This document shows, one piece after another, positions 1 to 4,701 of a stretch of DNA of 6,716 nt; position 1 is the stretch's first letter; each line of letters starts with the position of its first letter. The stretch is from an archaeon (GTDB taxonomy: Archaea; EX4484-52; B79-G9), in contig JAUVEX010000054.1 of assembly GCA_030594585.1 (NCBI GenBank), positions 1 through 6,716 on the forward strand, given 5' to 3'. Under the pieces are notes generated by a model. It saw nothing but the letters and a program-made list of their open reading frames with translations, had not been told where the DNA came from and searched no databases. The translations under genes and the position numbers were made by a program.

Positions 1-962
1 AGAGAATTAAGAAAATTGCGGATAAATAGCGCGTATTTCAAGTCCCTGCCAATTTCTTTTTTCCATTTTGGCTCATATGTTGATAAAATCGCAATGTCGT
101 CTTTTTGAAGTGCATTACACACTACATCTGCCGCAATTTTGGCGGCCTTAATACCCATCACAACCCCGCCGCCGGTTGTTGCCTTTGTGTGGCCGGCGGC
201 ATCACCCACAAGCAGGCAATTTCTTTTTACAGTCTCGTCTCGCCAGTTCAATGGAATTATTCCGCCAGTTGTTGTTTTTGGCTTCTTTTTTACATTTTGC
301 AATAAAAGAAATCGGTCAAAATACTGCCTTGTATTTTTGTCCGTGCCAATACCGAATTCAACATCATTTTTTCTTGGGATTCTCCACGCAAAAAAGCCGG
401 GAGCAGTTTTTTTGCCAAGATACAATTCAACAATATTTTTTTTTGGGTTCTCTGGATAGAGATTAATTATTCCCGATATTTTTTTTTCAAGCTCAGGAAA
501 ACCGAAATTTTTAGCAACAACCGAATTAGGACCGTCAGCACCGATTATTATTTTGGCAAAAACATTATATCCGCCTGAAAAATATGCTATATTGTCCTCG
601 TATTTCAGGAATCTTGTTTTTGTCCGAATTTCAGCTCCAGCGCGTTTTGCTTCATCCAAAAGCCGTGCATCGAAAATAGTCCTGTCCACAACATAGCCTT
701 GCGTTTTTTTTGTCTTGATTTCAAACATTTTCATTGAAGGCGAATATATTCGTGCACCCTTGATTTCGCAAAGAATCTCATTTTTTTTAAGTCCGGAAAT
801 ATCTAAAATATTCTTCGAGAAAAGGCCGGAACATTGCTGGGGCGTTCCTGGCTTTTCCCTAGAATCAACAATAAGAACCGTATATCCTTTTTTTACTATA
901 TGTTTTGCAATAGTTGAGCCGGAAGGCCCTGCGCCCACAACCAAGACATCATAGTTTTTCAT
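1..962 (-). CDS. Geranylgeranyl reductase family FAD-dependent oxidoreductase (C-terminus beyond window)
   Basis: Partial gene: 320 codons from ATG at 962 run open to base 1; the family is usually near 390-400 residues, so roughly the last fifth is missing. The N-terminus has a Rossmann FAD-binding loop (GAGPSG, residues 10-15) with an acidic residue ending the second strand (Asp33). A Cys at 44 in a Gln-Cys-Ser-Gly context matches the conserved cysteine of geranylgeranyl reductases. PGFFAWRIP at 188-196 fits the family's substrate-pocket PxxYxWxFP pattern, and GDAAG at 253-257 followed by ATTGGGV (261-267) is the second flavin-contacting motif. Known members saturate the geranylgeranyl chains of archaeal membrane lipids at the membrane surface; related paralogues act on other isoprenoids, so the exact substrate is inferred. 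No SD precedes the start, and a TATA-like box lies about 27 nt upstream. The coding strand holds several A8-A9 runs without breaking the frame. Confidence 0.9.
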   Translation of the reverse strand, partial: MKNYDVLVVGAGPSGSTIAKHIVKKGYTVLIVDSREKPGTPQQCSGLFSKNILDISGLKKNEILCEIKGARIYSPSMKMFEIKTKKTQGYVVDRTIFDARLLDEAKRAGAEIRTKTRFLKYEDNIAYFSGGYNVFAKIIIGADGPNSVVAKNFGFPELEKKISGIINLYPENPKKNIVELYLGKKTAPGFFAWRIPRKNDVEFGIGTDKNTRQYFDRFLLLQNVKKKPKTTTGGIIPLNWRDETVKRNCLLVGDAAGHTKATTGGGVVMGIKAAKIAADVVCNALQKDDIAILSTYEPKWKKEIGRDLKYALFIRNFLNS

Positions 963-985
963 AGATATATTATCATACGCACAAT

Positions 986-993
986 TCTTAAAT
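986..993 (-). promoter_or_regulatory. TATA box of the geranylgeranyl reductase-family gene
   Basis: On the minus strand this reads TATTTAAG and is centred about 27 nt upstream of the ATG at 962, which predicts transcription starting at or next to the start codon. A second AT-rich element (TTTATA, near 1001-1006) could be an alternative box giving a leader of about 15 nt. No Shine-Dalgarno sequence is visible between box and start. Confidence 0.5.
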
Positions 994-1007
994 AGCATCT
1001 ATAAAAG

Positions 1008-1017
1008 TTATATATAC
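1008..1017 (+). promoter_or_regulatory. TATA box of the secreted repeat protein gene
   Basis: TTATATATAC, preceded by a purine-rich stretch (ATAAAAG) suitable for TFB contact, is centred about 27 nt before the ATG at 1039. The short gap has no ribosome binding site, so a leaderless transcript is predicted. It shares the 76-bp divergent intergenic region with the minus-strand flavoprotein promoter. Confidence 0.6.
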
Positions 1018-1038
1018 TCGAAAAAATATAATTTCTAT

Positions 1039-2319
1039 ATGTATTGTAAACCATTTGTTTTTATTGTATTTTTGCTTCTTTTAGTCCCTTCGGTGGATGC
1101 TGCAACATGTACTGTAAGAAATTCAGCGTGTCCTTTTGGCGAATCATGCATATTTTCAATGTTTTCGGAAACAAACGCACATATTTCAGAATGCGGGATG
1201 GCATATACATACAATGTGTGCTGCACAACTGATTTATTTCCTTTAGACTGTCATGTAAATACAACCGGAACCTGCCAGACAAATGAAGGCGGCGTCATTT
1301 CATTGTTCAATATTACGAATTCACATGCAGAGCTATACAATCTTGGAAACTACAATAATAATCTATGTTGTCCTACATTGGCAGGTTGGGATTCTTACGA
1401 TTGCCACTTTAATACCACCATAACTTGCGATGCTAGCGAGACTGCGGTTGTTACGATGTATAATTATACAAATTCACATGTCGGAAACTTAAGCGATTAC
1501 AATAACATCCTTTGCTGCAAAACAAAAGACGAAACACCACCAACGGCAATAGTGACATATCCACCTCAAGTTCCTTCAATAAGCATTTCGTTTGACGTTA
1601 CATGCACAGATACCGGTGGTTCAGGCGGGTGTAACAAAACAATAATAAATACAACTTACGGCAACTGTACTGTTTTGGGTGCAGGAGGCACATGCACTAT
1701 AGCATTTCCGCCTTCAAGCTGTATCTATAATTTAAATACTGTTTTTGATGTAAATGCCACAGACCTTGCAGGCAATAGCAATTATACGGCGAATTATGGC
1801 TCTTTTGATGTGAAACTGGCAGACTTGTGTGATTGTTGTACACCACCCGCAGAATGCTTCTCATCATGTATTGAATGTATATGTTCTTCTTCAGGGGATA
1901 AGCCATTTGTCGGGTTTAATGCAGACAACAATCAGATAATTGAACTTGGAAAAACAGAAAAAATATATGTTAAAATAAAAAACCCCACACCCACAAAAAA
2001 ATCAGTGCCGCTTTATATCGGAAGCTTTGATGCGGTAAAGAACTGGATGTGGTTTGAGGGCCATAAGTATGATACACGGCGCAATATAACAATGACAATT
2101 GATGCGCATACTGAAAAAGTTGTTGTAGTAAATGTAATTGGCGGAAAAACAGGAGATTATTCTATCTCAATTGGCCCTGACAGCGATTATGCAAACAGGT
2201 ATGATGAAATCAATATTCGTGTGGTGTCCAAAAAAGACGGTTCGTTTTTCTCATCAACACCGGGTCTTGGTATTTTGTCTTTGTTGTTGATTGTATTCGC
2301 GGGGGCGTTTTTAAGATAA
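1039..2319 (+). CDS. Secreted Cys-rich repeat surface protein with PGF-CTERM-like anchor
   Basis: A 426-residue exported protein of no named family. Residues 1-21 form a signal peptide: short basic start, hydrophobic core FVFIVFLLLLV and a small-residue cleavage region around Val-Asp-Ala-Ala. Three related modules follow (24-62, 71-111, 122-160), each with an Asn-Ala/Ser-His motif and ending in Cys-Cys; the CC pairs at 61, 110 and 159 are exactly 49 residues apart. Residues 164-260 look like an Ig-like beta-sandwich (PPTAIVTYPP; DVNATDLAGN). A cluster of seven Cys lies at 264-282, then a second beta-rich domain (about 290-396) resembling adhesion-type CARDB/NEW3 sandwiches. The C-terminus has TPGLG (407-411), a hydrophobic stretch and a final Arg. 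Eleven N-x-S/T sequons imply heavy N-glycosylation. A cell-envelope adhesin or S-layer-associated role is inference. The 26 cysteines of the mature chain suggest an extensively disulfide-bonded exterior protein. Confidence 0.85.
   Translation: MYCKPFVFIVFLLLLVPSVDAATCTVRNSACPFGESCIFSMFSETNAHISECGMAYTYNVCCTTDLFPLDCHVNTTGTCQTNEGGVISLFNITNSHAELYNLGNYNNNLCCPTLAGWDSYDCHFNTTITCDASETAVVTMYNYTNSHVGNLSDYNNILCCKTKDETPPTAIVTYPPQVPSISISFDVTCTDTGGSGGCNKTIINTTYGNCTVLGAGGTCTIAFPPSSCIYNLNTVFDVNATDLAGNSNYTANYGSFDVKLADLCDCCTPPAECFSSCIECICSSSGDKPFVGFNADNNQIIELGKTEKIYVKIKNPTPTKKSVPLYIGSFDAVKNWMWFEGHKYDTRRNITMTIDAHTEKVVVVNVIGGKTGDYSISIGPDSDYANRYDEINIRVVSKKDGSFFSSTPGLGILSLLLIVFAGAFLR
1108..1518 (+). repeat. Three tandem protein repeats ending in Cys-Cys (49-residue period)
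   Basis: Units at 1108-1224, 1249-1371 and 1402-1518 encode Cys...Cys...(hydrophobic/Ser)...Asn-(Ala/Ser)-His...Tyr-x-x-x-(Val/Leu)-Cys-Cys. Units 2 and 3 are the more alike, both opening Asp-Cys-His-(Val/Phe)-Asn-Thr-Thr and containing Tyr-Asn-Asn-(Asn/Ile)-Leu-Cys-Cys. Unit 1 is diverged, with extra cysteines at residues 37 and 52. The similarity is clear in protein but loose in DNA, pointing to old duplication. Similar Asn-Ala-His ... Cys-Cys modules are recalled from surface proteins of DPANN archaea; that is memory, not a search. Confidence 0.8.
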
Positions 2320-2332
2320 TCGCAGGGTATCC

Positions 2333-2341
2333 ATTTAAATT
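2333..2341 (+). promoter_or_regulatory. TATA box of the 94-residue winged-helix gene
   Basis: ATTTAAATT is centred 26 nt before the ATG at 2363, so this gene probably has its own leaderless transcript rather than depending on read-through from the surface protein gene 43 bp upstream. No SD-like purine run is present just before the ATG. Confidence 0.6.
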
Positions 2342-2362
2342 AATTCCTCTTAAACATAATAC

Positions 2363-2647
2363 ATGCTCAACTCAAATGAAATTAAGGTTCTTGTGCTTCT
2401 TGAAACAGGTGTTACCATATTTTCAAGAATAAAAGACCATTCAAAACTTGAATCAATACAGGTAACAAGAGCATTAAAAAAGCTTGTTTCTTTAGGCACG
2501 GTTAAAAAAAATGGGGAAGGAAAAGAAGTTTTTTATACAATTACAAGTAAAGGAAATGAATCTCTTAAAGAAGAGTTGCAAAAACTGCATGAATACCATG
2601 CAACAAAAGCCATACAATACAAAAAATTGTCTGAAAAATTATCCTAA
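2363..2647 (+). CDS. Small winged helix-turn-helix protein (MarR/PadR-like)
   Basis: 94 residues. Three predicted helices (about 4-15, 18-27 and 31-44, the last with QVTRALKKLVSLG as the likely recognition helix) lead into a beta-wing (TVKKNGEGKEVFYTIT, about 46-61). The wing is followed by a charged amphipathic helix (about 62-94) that could dimerise as a coiled coil. This is the standard layout of small archaeal winged-helix DNA-binding proteins. It probably acts as a transcription regulator in the cytoplasm; the target and any ligand are unknown, and no cysteine or other sensor residue stands out. It has its own promoter and ends 5 bp from the end of the convergent pssA gene. A link to the upstream surface protein gene is possible from position alone. 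Confidence 0.75.
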   Translation: MLNSNEIKVLVLLETGVTIFSRIKDHSKLESIQVTRALKKLVSLGTVKKNGEGKEVFYTITSKGNESLKEELQKLHEYHATKAIQYKKLSEKLS

Positions 2648-2652
2648 GTTAC

Positions 2653-3318
2653 TTACTGTTTTCTTGAAACAACCCATCCCAAAAGTGCGTAATATACAAA
2701 TACGGCACTTAGCGTAAATGCTGCGCCGAATGCAAAAACAAACAAAACAACAATAAAGCCAAACACAAAAAATAATTTTCGTTCTTTAACCCTCATGTGT
2801 TTTACGATAGGGTATGTAGTTTTTGACACCATAAGATATGAAAGCAAAATAAAAAATATAGCCATTAATTCTTGTGAAATAATATTTCCGGCAATCACAA
2901 TAGACGATACTATTGCCGCCATTGCGGGTATCGGAAGACCAGTGAATGTTTTTTGCTTCGTCAATACATTAAATCTTGCAAGCCTGTAAATCCCGCAAAG
3001 TACAAGTGTTGCAGATACAACAGCGCCTAAAAGGCTTGTTTTAAAAATAAAAACATATGCAAGCACCGCAGTTGCAACTCCGAATGTAACAAGGTCGGAT
3101 AAAGAGTCAAGCTGACTGCCTAATTCGCTTGTGATATTTAGCCCTCTTGCAATCTCACCATCAAGAATATCTAAAGCAATTGCCAGAAATATTAAAATAG
3201 CTGCATAAGAATAATTTCCCGCAATCGTAAAAAAAATAGACGCAATGCCAAAAACAGCATTACTTACGGTAACTATATTGGCAATATTTTTTTTTAAAGA
3301 AAACATATTCTTAGCCAT
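2653..3318 (-). CDS. pssA: Archaetidylserine synthase-type CDP-alcohol phosphatidyltransferase
   Basis: Integral membrane enzyme of about 221 residues, expected to make archaetidylserine from CDP-archaeol and L-serine, releasing CMP. The full signature D-x2-D-G-x2-A-R-x8-G-x3-D-x3-D is present (numbering from the upstream GTG at 3321: Asp51, Asp54, Gly55, Ala58, Arg59, Gly68, Asp72, Asp76). RLARFN at 113-118 and GLPIPA at 128-133 are typical of the phosphatidylserine synthase branch, as opposed to the glycerol- or inositol-phosphate branches. Five to six hydrophobic segments surround the motif. It is the last gene of the ribosomal operon, overlapping the ndk stop. Three starts are possible: GTG at 3321 (within GTGATG), ATG at 3318 (TGATG overlap with the ndk stop, chosen here) and ATG at 3306 (10 nt after a GTGAT element). 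Serine specificity is inferred from motifs. Confidence 0.88.
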   Translation of the reverse strand: MAKNMFSLKKNIANIVTVSNAVFGIASIFFTIAGNYSYAAILIFLAIALDILDGEIARGLNITSELGSQLDSLSDLVTFGVATAVLAYVFIFKTSLLGAVVSATLVLCGIYRLARFNVLTKQKTFTGLPIPAMAAIVSSIVIAGNIISQELMAIFFILLSYLMVSKTTYPIVKHMRVKERKLFFVFGFIVVLFVFAFGAAFTLSAVFVYYALLGWVVSRKQ

Positions 3319-3776
3319 CACTCATATACCCAATAGTCCATGTCTTTTTTCCACTCAACCACTTGGTCTATATCAAAGAAAAGGCTTATCTCTTTTTCAG
3401 CGCTTTTGGGCGAATCAGATGCATGAATAAGGTTTCTTCCAGTATGCATACCGAAATCGTGCCTTATTGTTCCCGGAGCTGCATCCTCTGGGTTTGTTGA
3501 GCCCACCATCTTTCTAACAACAGTTACAGCACTTTTTCCTTCAACAACCATCGCAACCAAAGGTGCTGCTGTTATGAAATCAAGAAGCCCTTTATAGAAC
3601 GGCTTCCCCTTGTGTTCGCCGTAATGGGTCTCTGCCATGTTTTTTGTTACCTGCAGCATGCGAAGAGCCACTAATTTAAGGCCTTTATGCTCGAATCTTG
3701 AAAGGATATCCCCAACAAGACCTCTCTGTACGCCGTCAGGCTTTACAAGGATGAGTGTTTTTTCGTTATTGGACAT
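3318..3776 (-). CDS. ndk: Nucleoside diphosphate kinase
   Basis: Transfers the gamma-phosphate of ATP to NDPs through a phosphohistidine, maintaining cytoplasmic NTP and dNTP pools. The 152-residue product has the active-site stretch NLIHASDS with His118 as the phosphorylated residue, and nucleotide-site residues Lys12, Tyr52, Arg88, Thr94, Arg105 and Asn115. These positions coincide with the numbering of human NM23-H2, which supports the start at ATG 3776. An in-frame GTG at 3785 would add Met-Ile-Asn, but it lies within GTGAT, which reads better as the Shine-Dalgarno site 4 nt before the ATG. The gene sits after rpl24e as in many archaea, and its stop overlaps the start region of pssA. Length and motifs are normal for the family. 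Confidence 0.97.
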   Translation of the reverse strand: MSNNEKTLILVKPDGVQRGLVGDILSRFEHKGLKLVALRMLQVTKNMAETHYGEHKGKPFYKGLLDFITAAPLVAMVVEGKSAVTVVRKMVGSTNPEDAAPGTIRHDFGMHTGRNLIHASDSPKSAEKEISLFFDIDQVVEWKKDMDYWVYE

Positions 3777-3780
3777 ATTT

Positions 3781-3785
3781 ATCAC
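3781..3785 (-). promoter_or_regulatory. Ribosome binding site of ndk (GTGAT)
   Basis: GTGAT on the minus strand matches part of the archaeal SD consensus GGAGGTGAT and lies 4 nt before the ATG at 3776. It also contains the in-frame GTG (3783-3785) and overlaps the rpl24e stop codon TGA (3782-3784). It therefore decides the ndk start and suggests translational coupling to rpl24e. Confidence 0.65.
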
Positions 3786-3979
3786 TTTTTCTTTTCAAGC
3801 TCTAATCGGGTTGCTTTTAAGTTTTTGTAGATGCCGGTCCATCTTGTTTTTCGAGGATTTCTCATTTTCATATTTCTCTCGCATTTGGAACCGCAAAAAT
3901 GCTTAACAGAACCGTCAGTCTGGACTACAAGCAAACCGAATCCGTCTTTTATTGAATCTTTGCAAAAATCACATTTCAT
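3782..3979 (-). CDS. rpl24e: 50S ribosomal protein L24e
   Basis: 65-residue zinc-binding large-subunit protein. The four-cysteine site is intact: Cys3-x2-Cys6 and Cys29-x3-Cys33, with the family's FCGSKCERN turn and the RNPRKTRWT segment (about 40-48), followed by a basic C-terminal tail. Its length is normal for archaeal L24e. The ATG at 3979 is preceded by AGGTGA with 6 nt spacing, 12 nt after the rps28e stop. It belongs to the rpl7ae-rps28e-rpl24e-ndk operon and its stop codon lies within the ndk ribosome binding site. Confidence 0.97.
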   Translation of the reverse strand: MKCDFCKDSIKDGFGLLVVQTDGSVKHFCGSKCERNMKMRNPRKTRWTGIYKNLKATRLELEKKK

Positions 3980-3985
3980 TTTGAT

Positions 3986-3991
3986 TCACCT
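3986..3991 (-). promoter_or_regulatory. Ribosome binding site of rpl24e (AGGTGA)
   Basis: AGGTGA on the minus strand, 6 nt before the ATG at 3979, pairs with the archaeal 16S 3' end. It fills most of the 12-nt gap after the rps28e stop codon. Confidence 0.75.
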
Positions 3992-4186
3992 TTAATCGAT
4001 TACGCCTGCAGTTTCCATGTCTGCTTTATGTATCATAAGAATGTCGCCGACCTTTACAGGACCCATGACATTTCGAACAATTACTTTGTCTCTGCTAGAT
4101 TCATCAATAATCTTGCATCTAACTCGTGAAACGCCTTTAGCGCCTGTCTTCCCCATAAGGGCTATTACTTTAGCTGGTATTGGCAT
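3992..4186 (-). CDS. rps28e: 30S ribosomal protein S28e
   Basis: 64-residue small-subunit protein with an OB-type S1-like beta-barrel. The core is recognisable: GVSRVRCKIID (about 18-28), RNVMGPVKVGDIL (about 38-50). The C-terminal tail differs from the usual Glu-Arg-Glu-Ala-Arg-Arg-Leu-Arg-like ending, finishing instead in an acidic/neutral MIHKADMETAGVID. The start chosen is ATG 4186 (Met-Pro-Ile-Pro-Ala). The in-frame GTG at 4195 is better read as part of a GTGAT ribosome binding site. The gene begins 9 nt after the rpl7ae stop, so coupling to rpl7ae translation is likely. Confidence 0.93.
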   Translation of the reverse strand: MPIPAKVIALMGKTGAKGVSRVRCKIIDESSRDKVIVRNVMGPVKVGDILMIHKADMETAGVID

Positions 4187-4190
4187 AAAT

Positions 4191-4195
4191 ATCAC
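4191..4195 (-). promoter_or_regulatory. Ribosome binding site of rps28e (GTGAT)
   Basis: GTGAT immediately follows the rpl7ae TAA (4196-4198) and stands 4 nt before the ATG at 4186. The arrangement matches that at ndk. It explains the apparent in-frame GTG start at 4195, which would add an atypical Met-Ile-Phe to S28e. Confidence 0.65.
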
Positions 4196-4558
4196 TTACT
4201 TTGAAAGATCTTTTATCTTTTTTACAACATCTTCTATTTGCTTTTTGCCTTTACCTTCATCAACAATAGCTACTGCTGCTGTTGATACTTCAAGGCCCGC
4301 AGCCGCACCAAGTTCCTGCCTGCTTGGGACAGATACAATAGGTACTTTTTTCTCATTGCAAAGCACAGGCATGTGCATAACAACTTCAATCGGGCTTACA
4401 TCTTCAGCTATTACAACAAGCTTTGCAAGTCCTCTTTCAATTGCTTTTGTGGCCTCATTTGTGCCTTTTCTGATACTTCCTGCAGAACCAACAGCTTCAA
4501 GTGCTGTATATACCTGTTCTGCAACATCTTTCGGTACTTCAAAATCCAATAATGCCAT
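4196..4558 (-). CDS. rpl7ae: 50S ribosomal protein L7Ae / kink-turn RNA-binding protein
   Basis: 120-residue protein that binds kink-turns in 23S rRNA and, in archaea, in box C/D and H/ACA guide RNAs and RNase P RNA. The k-turn recognition segment IRKGTNEATKAIERG (29-43) is intact. The later AEDVSPIEVVMHMPVLC (51-67) and VPSRQELGAAAGL (77-89) stretches are also typical. Residue 28 is Ser where most archaeal L7Ae have Lys in the Gly-Lys-Ile turn. The start is ATG 4558, 6 nt after a strong GGAGG; an upstream in-frame TTG at 4603 would add 15 residues without homology and is rejected. It is the first gene of the operon with rps28e, rpl24e, ndk and pssA, with a predicted leader of about 79 nt. 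Confidence 0.97.
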   Translation of the reverse strand: MALLDFEVPKDVAEQVYTALEAVGSAGSIRKGTNEATKAIERGLAKLVVIAEDVSPIEVVMHMPVLCNEKKVPIVSVPSRQELGAAAGLEVSTAAVAIVDEGKGKKQIEDVVKKIKDLSK

Positions 4559-4565
4559 TTTAATT

Positions 4566-4570
4566 CCTCC
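4566..4570 (-). promoter_or_regulatory. Ribosome binding site of rpl7ae (GGAGG)
   Basis: GGAGG on the minus strand (within TTAGGAGGAATT), 7 nt before the ATG at 4558. It is the strongest Shine-Dalgarno site in the window and lies directly 3' of the kink-turn-like fold, so protein bound there could mask it. Confidence 0.85.
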
Positions 4571-4613
4571 TAACATCATTGCACCCGTTAAAGGTGCTAG
4601 CAAGTCATCGTTC
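4571..4613 (-). promoter_or_regulatory. Possible kink-turn in the rpl7ae leader (L7Ae autoregulation candidate)
   Basis: The leader RNA can be drawn as: stem GAAC (4613-4610), bulge GAU (4609-4607), GA (4606-4605), a C facing U, stem UUGC (4603-4600), an apical region, GCAA (4582-4579), U, GA (4577-4576), one extra U, GUU (4574-4572). The order 3-nt bulge ending in U, then GA, with GA on the opposite strand, follows the k-turn rule as in the U4 snRNA 5' stem-loop. Imperfections are the short outer stem, the extra U, the C-U mismatch, and a competing hairpin GCACC/GGTGC (4581-4597). Archaeal L7Ae is known to repress its own mRNA through a 5' k-turn; that this element does so is inference. Confidence 0.4.
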
Positions 4614-4660
4614 TATAATTATTTAGAAACAACTAAACTGAAGTTTATTGAACAATAAAG

Positions 4661-4670
4661 CTTTAAAAAG
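4661..4670 (-). promoter_or_regulatory. TATA box of the ribosomal protein operon
   Basis: CTTTTTAAAG on the minus strand, preceded by an A-rich stretch with C's (CCGCAAAAACC), predicts transcription starting near 4637 and a leader of about 79 nt before rpl7ae. An alternative AT-rich element at about 4613-4621 (AATTATA) would shorten the leader to about 33 nt and cut into the kink-turn-like fold. Confidence 0.5.
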
Positions 4671-4686
4671 GTTTTTGCGGTTGGTT

Positions 4687-4691
4687 AAAAA
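4687..4691 (-). terminator. Possible T-tract terminator after the 456-residue gene
   Basis: A run of five T's on the minus strand begins 10 nt after the TAA of the 456-residue gene, just before the promoter of the ribosomal operon on the same strand. Archaeal termination can rely on T-rich tracts without a hairpin, but this run is short. Confidence 0.3.
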
Positions 4692-4701
4692 TGCGCTGCT
4701 G

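Noticed and set aside
139..459. Open frames of about 100 codons on the plus strand
   Set aside because: They oppose the geranylgeranyl reductase-family gene, whose GDAAG and PGFFAWRIP motifs fix the true frame on the minus strand.
2320..2362. Surface protein and winged-helix genes as one operon
   Set aside because: A TATA box sits exactly 26 nt before the second start and no SD is present, so an independent promoter is more likely, though read-through cannot be excluded.
4581..4597. GCACC/GGTGC hairpin as a transcription terminator
   Set aside because: The stem is only 5 bp, no T-tract follows, and it lies in the leader just before a strong ribosome binding site. It is more likely part of leader folding.
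4559..4603. 15-residue N-terminal extension of L7Ae from a TTG at 4603
   Set aside because: The extension is not part of the family, covers the GGAGG ribosome binding site, and the ATG at 4558 gives a normal 120-residue protein.
4017..4658. 213-codon open frame on the plus strand
   Set aside because: It lies antisense to rps28e and rpl7ae, both unmistakable, and its Ser/Thr/Ile-rich translation resembles no protein. It is a reading shadow.
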